From assembly GCA_963839475.1 (NCBI GenBank), contig CAWIVH010000006.1, forward strand, positions 186,001 to 250,000: a DNA stretch of 64,000 nt. Direction: 5' to 3'. The first letter of the stretch is position 1, and every line of letters begins with the position of its first letter. Shown piece by piece: positions 1 to 9,225 of this stretch. The translations under genes were made by a program, and so were the position numbers. The notes beneath the pieces were generated by a model. The model was not told the DNA's origin. It searched no databases and saw only the letters and a program-made list of their open reading frames with translations. Source of the stretch: CAWIVH01 sp963839475 (GTDB lineage: Bacteria > Acidobacteriota > UBA6911).

Positions 1-74
1 TAGTTACCTCGATCGCTAATGTTCCTCAAAATCCGGTGGAACCGGCCCGCAGCGTGCCGCCGGAAGGGTCATTC

Positions 75-503
75 TTAGAAAGGACTTCGGCTTAGGACTT
101 GGGGAACTCGTTTGAAGTCGCTATCCAGTGTGAGGATTTCGCGCACTCCGTGTTCCAGGGCGAGGGCAACCAGATGTGCGTCATGGATCAGGTTGCCCTC
201 AACCTTGGATTCCCGCAAAACCTGCTTCAGGATCGCCTCGTGCGAGGGGGTCTCCGCAAGTAACCGAACGGTCGGCGGCCACAAGAAGGCCTCAAGCGCA
301 TCAAGGGCTTCCTCCACCGTCGATGGTGGATCAAGCAAGCGATTGTGTGTTACCACCTTGGGGAATTCATAGGGGCTAGGCCAGAAAAGCCCGTATGGCC
401 TCCTGCCTTCACTCAGATTACGAACCAGATTGATCGCGGGCTCGTGGTACGCCGGTCCTTCCCGGTGCGCGCAGACAAGTATGTTGGTGTCGAGCGCGAT
501 CAT
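75..503 (-). CDS. PIN-domain ribonuclease, VapC-like toxin
   Basis: A 142-residue PIN-domain protein, expected to be a metal-dependent ribonuclease and probably the toxin of a type II toxin-antitoxin pair. The acidic residues that bind magnesium in this family are visible: D5 in the N-terminal LDTNIL motif, E46 in SPYEF, D108 in LIHDAHL and D127 in LTLDSDF. The length is usual for VapC. The ATG at 503 lies 4 bases after the stop of an open frame on the same strand that occupies the place where a vapB antitoxin would be, but that frame has no ATG. The specific RNA target cannot be told from the sequence. A solitary PIN nuclease with a decayed partner is the main alternative. Confidence 0.85.
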   Translation of the reverse strand: MIALDTNILVCAHREGPAYHEPAINLVRNLSEGRRPYGLFWPSPYEFPKVVTHNRLLDPPSTVEEALDALEAFLWPPTVRLLAETPSHEAILKQVLRESKVEGNLIHDAHLVALALEHGVREILTLDSDFKRVPQVLSRSPF

Positions 504-507
504 CTAT

Positions 508-759
508 TCAGCGTCTGTTCATCAGGTCGAAAAGCCTGTCGCGGTCGTGAAGGTCGACGCCGGGCATGATACGCCCTCTGACCGTCTTCGGTTCGAATAC
601 GTACCCAGACTCTTTGCAGCCTTCACCGGGTATCAGGCCGATCCTCAAGCCTCCTTTTGCACTTTTCGCCTGCTTCTGAACCTTGGACTTCGAGAAATCC
701 GGCTTTTTCGGTGATGAACGGAAGCGAAGCGCCGCGGAACAATGGCATTGGATGATATA
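508..759 (-). pseudogene. Open frame upstream of the PIN toxin; possible antitoxin remnant
   Basis: An 84-codon open stretch on the minus strand ends 4 bases before the PIN toxin start. Its only ATG codons are close to the end, where about 20 residues starting MPGVDLHDRDRLFD run to the stop. No recognisable VapB, AbrB, RHH or Phd motif is present. Position and spacing match an antitoxin gene, so this may be a degraded or N-terminally disrupted antitoxin, or a gene with an unusual start. The rest of the interval up to 914 shows another small overlapping frame (623-829, minus) with no recognised domain and nothing else I can support. Confidence 0.25.
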
Positions 760-914
760 TCATGCCAAGGACGACGCGGTAAGGGCCGGTGCCATCCAGA
801 ATGCAGAGGCGACCCTCCAGGGAACTCATTAGGCATTGGGATGGCCGTTTTTCCCGCGCTTGAGGTGCAACGCGGATGGATGCAAGGTCTTGTGAACTCT
901 CCTCGATGGTGATT

Positions 915-1853
915 TCAACTTCTTATTGTCAATACAGGGCACCCCGCATTGCATACCACATCATAGGGGATCGACCAGGGAAGGTGCGCGACCATTTTGA
1001 CGTGGGTCTGGCGCTGTAATCCCATAATAATCGCCTCGGCGCCAATTTTGTTGGCTGTCTGCAATATCCCTTCAACGGGTTCCCCGAACTCGGCCATAAG
1101 CTCGGATTCCACCGGATAGGCGGCAGCCAGTCTGTTCCACTCTCCCAGCCTCGCGAGTGCTGCGGTCTTTTCATCCGTTTGAATCTTCGCAATATCGGCG
1201 GGAGTGCGGCTGTGGAAACCCATAATCTTGAGCACAGGGGAAAGGATGTGGAGCAAAACCAGTTTGGTCCGGCGCTGAGCAGCGAGTGAGAAGGCGTAAG
1301 GGAGGGCTCGCCTGGATCCTTCCCCAAAATCAGTAGCAAACAGGAGCGGACGGACCGCATCCGTCACTTTCATTCCCGCCTCTTCGGGAGATTTGGGTCC
1401 AACCGTCAAGACCAGGCAGGACGCATGCCGGAAAATCTGCTCGGCAACAGAGCCAAGCACGAGCTTGCTGAGTCCCTTGCGGCTGTGCGTACCTACGACC
1501 ACCAGGTCGATATGCTCCTGTTCAATGATGCTTCCCATTTCCTCCCAGATGTCACCCTCGCAGACAATAACATGGCAATCAATTCGCGAGATCGCGTCGT
1601 TTGTCGCCAGCTTTTGCTCGACCCGGCGTGCTTCGTCCCGCGCCAGTTCCACCGCCGCCGCAACAGCATCCGGGCCAACCAGGGTCAGACCGAGAGAGGA
1701 GACCACGTGCATCAGGTATAACTTTGCATGGAAGTGCCCGGCTATGGCAACGGCATGGCGGAGAGGTTTTTCGCATGCGGGAGAAAAATCGGTGGCAAGC
1801 AGGATGGACCTGATCTGAACGCTCTTGGCCGTGGATTGTGTGTCGGCCGGCAT
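915..1853 (-). CDS. Tandem universal stress protein (UspA family)
   Basis: A 312-residue protein made of two Usp domains. Each begins with a beta strand typical of the family (SILLATDFS and PLLFATDFG). The first domain carries the intact ATP-binding pattern GX2GX9G(S/T) in VGTHSRKGLSKLVLGS. The matching stretch in the second domain (MGLQRQTHVKMVAHLPWS) is degenerate, so probably only one half binds nucleotide. The ATG at 1853 is preferred over an upstream TTG at 1883 because GGAGG lies about six bases before it. The gene is divergent from the efflux operon across about 350 bases. The role is presumably stress survival by nucleotide-dependent signalling; no substrate can be named. Confidence 0.9.
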   Translation of the reverse strand: MPADTQSTAKSVQIRSILLATDFSPACEKPLRHAVAIAGHFHAKLYLMHVVSSLGLTLVGPDAVAAAVELARDEARRVEQKLATNDAISRIDCHVIVCEGDIWEEMGSIIEQEHIDLVVVGTHSRKGLSKLVLGSVAEQIFRHASCLVLTVGPKSPEEAGMKVTDAVRPLLFATDFGEGSRRALPYAFSLAAQRRTKLVLLHILSPVLKIMGFHSRTPADIAKIQTDEKTAALARLGEWNRLAAAYPVESELMAEFGEPVEGILQTANKIGAEAIIMGLQRQTHVKMVAHLPWSIPYDVVCNAGCPVLTIRS

Positions 1854-2200
1854 TGGTTTCCTCCATGCCTCCAATCCCGGCAACTAGCGTACCACCCATT
1901 GAGAATTAGACTCGAAAAAAATCCTTCAGGATGGAGGCTCTCGCTCTGGAAACTTTGCAAACTCGACGGATTGAACCACAAAGCGCGAAGAAAAATAAAC
2001 GCAATTCTTAGGTGCCTCAGTTTTGCGGATCGAAAGAGTGCCTTTGCCAAACCAACCTTCGGGGAAGTAGAATTGCCCGGGCGCCCATTCTGAATATTTG
2101 GCAATGGATCTATTTCAGTGATTCAGGGCGCTGGATAGCAAAACCGAATCCGGATCCCGAATCCCTTGCCCTGGAAATACAAGGCGTGCGAAAGGACATA
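1854..2200. other. Divergent intergenic region between usp and the RND operon
   Basis: This 347-base interval should hold the promoters of both flanking operons. It contains a short palindrome (ATCCTTCAGGAT near 1921-1932) and one copy of the dispersed ACCACAAAG-type 9-mer near 1975-1983. No TetR- or MarR-type regulator gene is adjacent, unlike many RND operons. I see no convincing -35/-10 pair. Confidence 0.4.
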
Positions 2201-3538
2201 ATGAAAACTTTTCATAAAAGGGATGTTGACATTCCAGGAGCCATGACGCGTGACGCGCGGTTTCGATCGCGAATTGCCGGAATCTGGGCAGCAGCCCTGG
2301 CAATCTCGGGGCTTCTCTATTCCGGCTGCGGTTCCAAGCCGCCTGCGCCACCGCCGCAGGGTCCGCCGGAGGTTGCCGTTGCCGCAATGCAACCTGAGAG
2401 GATTGTGCTGACCACGGAGTTGCCCGGCCGCACGGCGGCCTATCTGGTGGCGGAAATCCGCCCGCAGGTTAGCGGGCTTCTCCAGGACCGGCTTTTCATC
2501 GAAGGCTCCGATATTAAAAAGGGAGATGTGCTTTATCAGATCGATCCAGCCCCCTACCAGGCTACCTACGATCAGGCGAAAGCAGCCCTGATCACGGCTG
2601 AAGCAAACGTGGTCACGGCCGAGGCGAACGTGACCGTTGCTGAAGCCAACCTGCCGGCAATCCGCTCGCGTGTCGAGCGTCTCAAAGAGCTTGTGGCGGT
2701 CCGTGCGGTAGGTCAGCAGGACTACGACGATGCGGTGGCCGCTCTGCAGCAGGCCCAGGCCAATCTTATCGCAAGAAAAACGGCCGTCGATGTGAGCCGG
2801 AAAACCGTGGAAGTGAACCGGACAGCCCTCGAGACTGCCCGCATCAACCTGTCCTACACGCCCATCAAGGCCCCTATTTCCGGCCGCATCGGCAGATCCA
2901 ATATTACCGTCGGTGCGATGGTGACGGCTTATCAACCCGTTCCCCTGGCGGTAATTCAGCAACTGGATCCCATCTATGTGGATGTGACGCAGGCCAGCTC
3001 GGATTTGCTTCACCTGAGAAGGGGTCTGGAAAGTGGAAATCTCACGAGCGGCGGTTCAGGCCAGCGCAAAGTCAGGCTTGTATTGGAAGACGGGACGTCC
3101 TACTCACTGCAAGGCACGCTGCAATTTCGTGATGTTACGGTGGACCCGACCACCGGGTCGGTCACCTTGCGACTGGTCTTCGCCAATCCCAAGCAGGTAC
3201 TTTTACCAGGGATGTTCGTGCGAGCGGTAGTAGAGGAGGGTGTGAAAGAGCAGGCGCTGCTTGTTCCCCAGCAGGGTGTGAACCGCGATCCAAAGGGGAA
3301 TCCCATTGCGCTGATCGTAGATCAGGAAAACAAAGTGGTTCTACGCCCTCTCGAACTTGACCGCGCCATAGGCAGCAAATGGCTGGTCAATCAAGGACTG
3401 AATCCGGGAGACCGCGTCATTGTGGAAGGGATGCAGAGAGTCCGGCCCGGCGCCGTGGTCCGCGCCGTTCCCTTTATCGAACCGGCCGGAAGCCCCGGTA
3501 ATGCCGGCGACAACCGTCCATCGGCGCAGGCCAGGTAG
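2201..3538 (+). CDS. RND efflux periplasmic adaptor (AcrA/MexA family lipoprotein)
   Basis: A 445-residue membrane fusion protein that bridges the inner-membrane pump and the outer-membrane channel. After an N-terminal hydrophobic segment there is a lipobox ending SGC, so it is probably a lipoprotein. A biotinyl-lipoyl-like motif follows (LVAEIRPQVSG, then GDVLYQIDPAPY). An Ala/Glu-rich coiled-coil hairpin carries repeats of the TAEAN type, and beta-barrel and membrane-proximal domains complete the protein. The start at 2201 is chosen because AAAGGA precedes it by a few bases and it places the signal near the N-terminus; the frame is open further upstream. The pump gene follows 11 bases later, so the two are co-transcribed. 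Confidence 0.93.
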   Translation: MKTFHKRDVDIPGAMTRDARFRSRIAGIWAAALAISGLLYSGCGSKPPAPPPQGPPEVAVAAMQPERIVLTTELPGRTAAYLVAEIRPQVSGLLQDRLFIEGSDIKKGDVLYQIDPAPYQATYDQAKAALITAEANVVTAEANVTVAEANLPAIRSRVERLKELVAVRAVGQQDYDDAVAALQQAQANLIARKTAVDVSRKTVEVNRTALETARINLSYTPIKAPISGRIGRSNITVGAMVTAYQPVPLAVIQQLDPIYVDVTQASSDLLHLRRGLESGNLTSGGSGQRKVRLVLEDGTSYSLQGTLQFRDVTVDPTTGSVTLRLVFANPKQVLLPGMFVRAVVEEGVKEQALLVPQQGVNRDPKGNPIALIVDQENKVVLRPLELDRAIGSKWLVNQGLNPGDRVIVEGMQRVRPGAVVRAVPFIEPAGSPGNAGDNRPSAQAR

Positions 3539-3549
3539 GAGAGGACACC

Positions 3550-6500
3550 ATGGCTAGATTCTTTTTGGATCGTCCGGTTTTTGCCTGGGTTATCGCCATC
3601 GGCATGATGCTGGCCGGTGTTCTGGCGATTTACAACCTGCCCATCTCCCAGTACCCTCCCATCGCTCCTCCCACAATTTCGATTCGGGGAATTTACCCGG
3701 GAGCATCGGCCAGGACGGTGGAAGACACCGTGGTCCAGCTCATCGAGCAGAAAATGACCGGGCTGGACCGGATGATCTACATCCACTCCACCTCCGATTC
3801 ATCGGGGCTGGCAAATATAGAATTGACCTTTGCCCCGGGAACCGATCCCGACCTGGCTTGGGCGAAGGTACAGAACAAGCTTCAACTCGCGCTACCCTCG
3901 CTGCCCGAAGTGGTTCAGCGCCAGGGGCTCGCCGTAAGCAAATCCACCCGTAACTATCTGATGATTGTGGGCCTGACTTCCCCGGATGATAGCCTCGACG
4001 ATTATGATCTGGCCGACTATGCCCTCTCGCGGGTCCAGTATTCCATCGCGAGGGTCCCTGGCGTGGGTGAAGTGGAGGCGTTCGGCTCCGGTTACGCCAT
4101 GCGGATCTGGCTGGATCCCAACAAGCTCACAAACTACAGAATGACCTCGGATGATGTGATTGCCGCCGTCCGGGCCTTCAACGTGCAGGTATCGGCCGGA
4201 CAGTTCGGCGGGACGCCCGCAATGCCGGGCCAGCGCCTCAATGCCACGATTACTGTGCAGACGCTATTGAAAACCCCGGAAGAGTTCGGCGCCATTCCCC
4301 TGCGTCACAACCCGGATGGGTCCATTGTGCGCGTCCGGGACGTGGCCCGGACAGAACTGGGCACTGAGTTCTCCCAGGTCAAGGTCAAACACGACGGGCA
4401 TCCGGCAACCGGTCTCGCGATCCGACAGGAAGCCGGCGCCAACGCGTTGGACACCGCCACCGCTGTGAAAGCCAAGATGGAGGAATTGTCCCGTTATTTC
4501 CCGCCGGGTATGAAGGTCGTTTATCCCTTCGATACGACCCCCTTTGTTCGGGTGGCCATCAATGAGGTTGTCAAAACCCTGATCGAGGCAATTTTCCTTG
4601 TCTTCCTGGTTATGTTCCTCTTTCTCGGAAATATGCGAGCCACGCTCATCCCGACCATAGCCGTGCCGGTGGTGATTCTGGGAACCTTTGGTGTGCTCGG
4701 ACTGTTCGGATATTCCATCAACATGCTGACCATGTTTGCCATGGTTCTGGCTATAGGTCTTCTGGTGGACGATGCCATCGTTGTCGTGGAAAACGTGGAG
4801 CGCGTCATGTCCGAAGAAGGACTCTCGCCCTATGAAGCCACTCAGAAATCGATGGACCAGATCACGAGCGCCCTGGTCGGTATCGGGTTGGTACTGTCGG
4901 CGGTTTTCGGTCCCATGATTTTTTTCGGGGGATCCACCGGCGTCATCTATCGCCAGTTCTCGGTCACGCTCATTTCCTCGATGCTTCTCTCAGTTCTGGT
5001 AGCGTTGATCCTCACCCCGGTCCTTTGCGCGTCACTGCTCAAGCCGGTAGGCAAAGGACACGAAGCGGCGGAAACTGGTTTCCGACTCCTCCGCCCGTTC
5101 TTCCTCGGGTTCGACCACATGTTTCTCCGGCTTCGGGGTCGCTATGAAAATGCGGTGGGGCACATGCTGCGAGCACGTCTCCGCTACCTTTTCGCTTTTG
5201 TGCTGATCGTTGCGGGATTGGGATATCTCTACAGGAAAATGCCCACTGCATACCTGCCGGACGAGGACCAGGGTGTCATTCTCGCTATGGTTCAGCTGCC
5301 CCCCGGCTCCACCCTGGAACAGAATGAAGCCGTGATGAAAAAAGTGCGCAATCATTTCCTGGTGGATCAAAAAGAGGCAGTCGAATCCTGCTTGACCATC
5401 TGCGGGTTTGGTTTCGCCGGCCAGGCACAAAACCAGGGATTTGCTTACATCAAGCTGAGAGATTGGGACCTGCGCAACAAGCCCGAGCTGAAGGTCAGGG
5501 GTATCCTGGGAAAGGCGATGCCGTTCCTGGCAAGCATCAGGGAAGCGACGGTCCTGGCGTTCCCGCCTCCAGCCGTAACCGAACTCGGCACGGCCAGGGG
5601 ATTTGATTTCATGCTGCTCGATCGTGGCGGTCTCGGCCATGAGAAATTGATGGAGGCTCAGTTCCAGCTCCTCGGCCAGGCCATGCGCGACCCGAGGTTG
5701 ACTGCCGTCCGGCCGAACGGGATGATGGACCAGCCCGAGCACAAGGTCGACATCGACTGGGAAAAAGCCGGCACCCTTGGGGTCTCGGTCCCCGCGGTGC
5801 AGCGAACAATTTCGGTGGCCTTCGGCAGCGCGTATGTCAACGACTTCATACAAGCGGAGAGGGTGCATCGAGTCTATGTGCAGGCCGACGCCCCGTACCG
5901 GATGCTTCCGGAGGACTTGGACCGCCTCTATGTCCGAAATGCCGCGGGCGGTATGGTTCCGGTCTCTGCCCTGGCATCGGGGCACTGGATTTACAGCTCC
6001 CCCCGTCTTGAGCGTTTCAACGGTTTTCCGGCCATGAATATCCAAGGTGAGGCTGCGGTGGGAGGAAGCACCGGGGATGCCATGACTGCCATGGAGGAGA
6101 TTACCAATAGGCTGCCAAAAGGGATCGGATACGATTGGACAGGCCTTTCCTATCAGGAGAAGGCGAGCCAAGCCCAGACGGGGCTGTTGTACGGTTTTTC
6201 GATCCTTGCGATCTTCCTGGTGCTTGCCGCCCTGTACGAAAGCTGGTCGATCCCCATCTCCGTGTTGCTCGCCCTGCCGCTCGGAGTGATCGGCGGCGTT
6301 TCGGCTTCCTCCGCCCGGGGATTGTCCAATGACGTTTACTTCCAGATCGGTCTTCTGACCGTTCTCGGGCTGACCACGAAGAACGCGATCCTGATTGTTC
6401 AATTTGCCAAAATCCGCGTCGAACAGGGAGCCGGGTTGATACAGGCCACCCTCGAAGGGTCGAAGCTCAGGCTACGGCCCATTGTCATGACCTCCCTGGC

Positions 6501-6729
6501 TTTCGGTTTCGGCGTTCTGCCGCTCGCGCTGGCAACGGGTGCCGGAGCCGGAGCCCAGAAGGCGATCGGAACAAGCGTCCTGGGCGGCATGGCCACCGCA
6601 ACGTTTCTGGCCATTTTCTTCATCCCGTTGTTTTTCGTGGTGGTGACCAGGATTTTTGGTTCAGGGCAAGAAAAGCAGGCAACTCCGCCCGGGTCGGACA
6701 CCACAACGCATCCGGAGAGGCAGGAATAA
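3550..6729 (+). CDS. RND multidrug efflux pump (AcrB/MexB, HAE1 family)
   Basis: A 1,059-residue inner-membrane proton/drug antiporter, the full length for the HAE1 family. It opens with the typical MARFFLDRPVFAWVIAI segment. The proton-relay aspartates are present as D407 and D408 in GLLVDDAIVVVENV, the same numbering as in E. coli AcrB, and the partner lysine is K944 in TTKNAILIVQFAK. Two large periplasmic loops and twelve transmembrane helices are implied by the length and hydrophobic blocks. It lies between its adaptor and outer-membrane factor genes, giving a complete tripartite exporter for hydrophobic compounds. The actual substrate range cannot be inferred. Confidence 0.96.
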   Translation: MARFFLDRPVFAWVIAIGMMLAGVLAIYNLPISQYPPIAPPTISIRGIYPGASARTVEDTVVQLIEQKMTGLDRMIYIHSTSDSSGLANIELTFAPGTDPDLAWAKVQNKLQLALPSLPEVVQRQGLAVSKSTRNYLMIVGLTSPDDSLDDYDLADYALSRVQYSIARVPGVGEVEAFGSGYAMRIWLDPNKLTNYRMTSDDVIAAVRAFNVQVSAGQFGGTPAMPGQRLNATITVQTLLKTPEEFGAIPLRHNPDGSIVRVRDVARTELGTEFSQVKVKHDGHPATGLAIRQEAGANALDTATAVKAKMEELSRYFPPGMKVVYPFDTTPFVRVAINEVVKTLIEAIFLVFLVMFLFLGNMRATLIPTIAVPVVILGTFGVLGLFGYSINMLTMFAMVLAIGLLVDDAIVVVENVERVMSEEGLSPYEATQKSMDQITSALVGIGLVLSAVFGPMIFFGGSTGVIYRQFSVTLISSMLLSVLVALILTPVLCASLLKPVGKGHEAAETGFRLLRPFFLGFDHMFLRLRGRYENAVGHMLRARLRYLFAFVLIVAGLGYLYRKMPTAYLPDEDQGVILAMVQLPPGSTLEQNEAVMKKVRNHFLVDQKEAVESCLTICGFGFAGQAQNQGFAYIKLRDWDLRNKPELKVRGILGKAMPFLASIREATVLAFPPPAVTELGTARGFDFMLLDRGGLGHEKLMEAQFQLLGQAMRDPRLTAVRPNGMMDQPEHKVDIDWEKAGTLGVSVPAVQRTISVAFGSAYVNDFIQAERVHRVYVQADAPYRMLPEDLDRLYVRNAAGGMVPVSALASGHWIYSSPRLERFNGFPAMNIQGEAAVGGSTGDAMTAMEEITNRLPKGIGYDWTGLSYQEKASQAQTGLLYGFSILAIFLVLAALYESWSIPISVLLALPLGVIGGVSASSARGLSNDVYFQIGLLTVLGLTTKNAILIVQFAKIRVEQGAGLIQATLEGSKLRLRPIVMTSLAFGFGVLPLALATGAGAGAQKAIGTSVLGGMATATFLAIFFIPLFFVVVTRIFGSGQEKQATPPGSDTTTHPERQE

Positions 6730-6730
6730 T

Positions 6731-8122
6731 ATGCGCAAACTCATACCTCTCATCACTCTCTTAGCCATTTTCCTGTGCGGGTGCCCGCCGCGGACTCAAT
6801 ATGTCCGCCCCGGGCTCCCGGTCCCTTCGGCCTGGCCGGACGGCGCCGCCAGCCAGACAGGGGGGCCGGCGGCAACCGATGTGAAATGGCAGGAATTTTT
6901 CACGGATCAGCGACTTCGGTCGGTGATCGAGCAGGCCCTGGCGAACAACCGGGATCTCCGCGCGGCCGCACTCAACATCGAAAAAGCCCGGGCCTTTTAT
7001 CGGATCCAGCGTGCGGAGCAATTTCCCACCGTTGCGGTCTCAGCCGGCGCCGATGCCTATCGTCTGCCCAAAACGCTGTCGGGTGCCGAAAATGATAAAA
7101 ACGTCGCCCAGATCACCGTCGGGGTGGGCACGGTAGCCTGGGAACTCGATTTTTTCGGGCGCATCAGCAGCCTGAAAAGCAGCGCCCTGGAGCAATACCT
7201 TGCGACGGAATCGGCTCGTGCCTCTGCTCAGATTTCGCTCGTAGCCGCCGTCGCCAATGTCTACCTCGCGCTCGTTGCCGATCGTGAAAACCTCCGCCTG
7301 GCGCAGGAAACCCTTAAAACCCAGCAGTCTTCTTACGATCTGATCAAGCAGACCGTGGATGTGGGCATCGCTTCCGACCTGGACCTCCGGCTGGCTCAGG
7401 CCCAAGTAGAAGTTGCGCGTGTGGATATCGCCAGGTACTCCGGCCAGTTGGCCCTCGACGAAAACGCGCTCAACCTGCTCGTCGGCTCGCCCGTAGCCGC
7501 CTCAATGCTTTCGGACGAACTGGGAAAGGTAGAGTCGCTAAAGGATATCGCGCCCGGCCTACCCTCCGATGTGTTGCTGCGCCGGCCTGATATCCTCGTA
7601 GCCGAGCACCAGCTAAAGTCCGCCAGTGCCAACATCGGAGCCGCCCGGGCTGCCTTTTTCCCCCGCATCACGCTAACTGCCGCCGCCGGAATCACAAGCA
7701 ACGATCTGACGAACCTCTTCAAACCGGCAGCGGGGACTTGGAATTTCGCGCCGCAGATAACGCTTCCGATTTTTGACGCAGGGGCCCGCAAGGCGAATTA
7801 CGAAGCAGCGCTGCTGGAAAGGGACATCGCCATCGCTGCCTACGAGAAGACCATCCAGTCGGCATTCCGGGAGGTGAGTGACTCGTTGAGCCTCCGGACC
7901 ACGCTGACGGCTCAGCAACAGGCGCAACAGGCGCTTGTGAATTCACTGGAGGAAGCGTTCAAGCTCTCCGAATTCCGCTACAAGGCGGGGATTGACAGCT
8001 ACCTGACAGTCCTGGTTTCCCAGCGGTCGATGTATGCGGCTCAACAGCAGCTGGTTACAGTCCGATTTGCGCGTTTGGCCAACCGTGTGACACTTTACAA
8101 GGTACTTGGAGGCGGAGCCTAA
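6731..8122 (+). CDS. Outer-membrane efflux factor (OprM/NodT family lipoprotein)
   Basis: A 463-residue TolC-like channel protein that completes the RND system. The N-terminus has a hydrophobic leader with a lipobox ending LCGC. The body has two outer-membrane-efflux-protein repeats, with the family motifs VAWELDFFGRISSLK in the first half and LLRRPDILVAEHQL at the start of the second. The ATG at 6731 is one base past the pump stop region and has AGGA just upstream, which shows translational coupling. The longer frame starting at 6656 inside the pump gene is rejected because it would put 25 basic residues before the lipoprotein signal. Confidence 0.94.
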   Translation: MRKLIPLITLLAIFLCGCPPRTQYVRPGLPVPSAWPDGAASQTGGPAATDVKWQEFFTDQRLRSVIEQALANNRDLRAAALNIEKARAFYRIQRAEQFPTVAVSAGADAYRLPKTLSGAENDKNVAQITVGVGTVAWELDFFGRISSLKSSALEQYLATESARASAQISLVAAVANVYLALVADRENLRLAQETLKTQQSSYDLIKQTVDVGIASDLDLRLAQAQVEVARVDIARYSGQLALDENALNLLVGSPVAASMLSDELGKVESLKDIAPGLPSDVLLRRPDILVAEHQLKSASANIGAARAAFFPRITLTAAAGITSNDLTNLFKPAAGTWNFAPQITLPIFDAGARKANYEAALLERDIAIAAYEKTIQSAFREVSDSLSLRTTLTAQQQAQQALVNSLEEAFKLSEFRYKAGIDSYLTVLVSQRSMYAAQQQLVTVRFARLANRVTLYKVLGGGA

Positions 8123-8214
8123 CGGAAATTCAGAGCGAATCCTTGCGATGCAAATACAAGCCTCGCCATAAGGCGCTGCAACTGGTGTGTAGAGAGAATA
8201 TCTTAATCCTTTTT

Positions 8215-8242
8215 CTTCGTGGTCTTTGTGGTTCGTGGTTCG
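8215..8242. repeat. Dispersed 9-mer repeat, partial copy
   Basis: Two adjacent 9-mers, CTTCGTGGT and CTTTGTGGT, are followed by a third partial unit and then a run of seven T. On the other strand these read ACCACAAAG and ACCACGAAG, the same unit as the larger array at 39291-39389. The copy lies between the convergent efflux operon and the methyltransferase gene. It is not a simple hairpin, as only one arm is visible. The rest of the 8123-8356 interval shows nothing I can name. Confidence 0.55.
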
Positions 8243-8356
8243 TTTTTTTGGTTCCTTGTGATCATCTGATCCATGGCCGCCGGAACAGCAGCGCTTGGTC
8301 GGGTCTCACCGCCGGAGGGGGTGGTTTGCCTTATTGGATTATTGAAGGCAACCCAT

Positions 8357-8986
8357 TCACGTCCTAATTCCTACGGTCACTACATTGTCGTACATTTTGC
8401 CCACGACGCCGCGATCCGTCTGAATCTCGCTGAAGCCGGCCTGCTTCAATAGATCGGCCACCTCCTCCGGATCGAACAGGCGGAATCCATACTGGGCAAT
8501 TGGCAACCTCTGGAGCACCTCTTTCGAGCGATATCCAATAGCGAGCCGGCCGCCCTGTTTGAGGACTCGCCGGATCTCCCCCAAGCCCTGCATGGTATCC
8601 GGCCAGAAATAGATGGTGTTGATCGTGAAAACGCGATCAAACGAAACGTCCGTGAAGGGGAGGCTCGAAACTTCGCCCCACTGCACGGCCATCCGATTTT
8701 CGGCGATTTCGCGCCGGAACCGCGACTCAGCGCTTTCGACCATGTCCCTCGAAAAATCAACCCCGATCACCTTGCCGGTGCGCAGGCGCTTGCAGGTATA
8801 CGCCAAGGCCGAACCGCCGCCAAAACCGATTTCGAGTATCTGATGCTGCGGCTGGATATCGAGCATCGTGAGAGCCGATTCGACCAGTTTCCTGTTGCCG
8901 TGATTCATCATCGGCGCGAGGATACGAGTCCCGAACCAGCCGCTAGGCTTGCGGAATTGCGCCGACATAAAGCGGAAAAAGCCCAT
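8357..8986 (-). CDS. Class I SAM-dependent methyltransferase
   Basis: A 209-residue methyltransferase of the UbiE/Methyltransf_11 type. Motif I, which binds S-adenosylmethionine, is seen as ILEIGFGGGSAL at residues 50-61. The acidic end of strand two follows (VIGVDFSRDMV), then VQWGEVSSLPFTDVSFDRVFTINTIYFW (split here as VQWGEVSSLPF plus the DRVFTINTIYFW stretch) for motifs II and III. The pattern is that of small-molecule or lipid methyltransferases rather than RNA ones. The gene stands alone, so neither substrate nor pathway can be named. The ATG at 8986 is preceded by GGGG about eight bases upstream. Confidence 0.85.
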   Translation of the reverse strand: MGFFRFMSAQFRKPSGWFGTRILAPMMNHGNRKLVESALTMLDIQPQHQILEIGFGGGSALAYTCKRLRTGKVIGVDFSRDMVESAESRFRREIAENRMAVQWGEVSSLPFTDVSFDRVFTINTIYFWPDTMQGLGEIRRVLKQGGRLAIGYRSKEVLQRLPIAQYGFRLFDPEEVADLLKQAGFSEIQTDRGVVGKMYDNVVTVGIRT

Positions 8987-9163
8987 AATTGGGATCCCCC
9001 CTCAAAGCACAGGCTGGGCGACCGCGTTTTCCGGATCCAGATTTGCTTGGGTCATTGTACACGGATTCTTCATAAAAGATCCGCGTTCTTCCATGCTCAT
9101 AAATGTCCCTGAAATAATGGTGATTTTTGTCGCGCGGCAGCTTTGCCGATTTCAGGCTCACCC

Positions 9164-9193
9164 AAAAAGAAGGCCGGGTTCACACCCGGCCTT
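9164..9193 (-). terminator. Rho-independent terminator of the TonB-dependent receptor gene
   Basis: A perfect 10-bp inverted repeat (AAGGCCGGGT, loop TCAC, ACCCGGCCTT) lies about 33 bases after the receptor stop codon. Read on the minus strand it is followed by TTCTTTTT. Stem strength, short loop and T-run all fit an intrinsic terminator. Confidence 0.9.
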
Positions 9194-9225
9194 CGGTGAG
9201 AGATTGAAATGAACTGCCAGCTGGT

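Noticed and set aside
5032..6402. A 456-residue minus-strand open frame
   Set aside because: It is the shadow of the RND pump gene and is rich in His, Arg and Gln without a recognisable fold.
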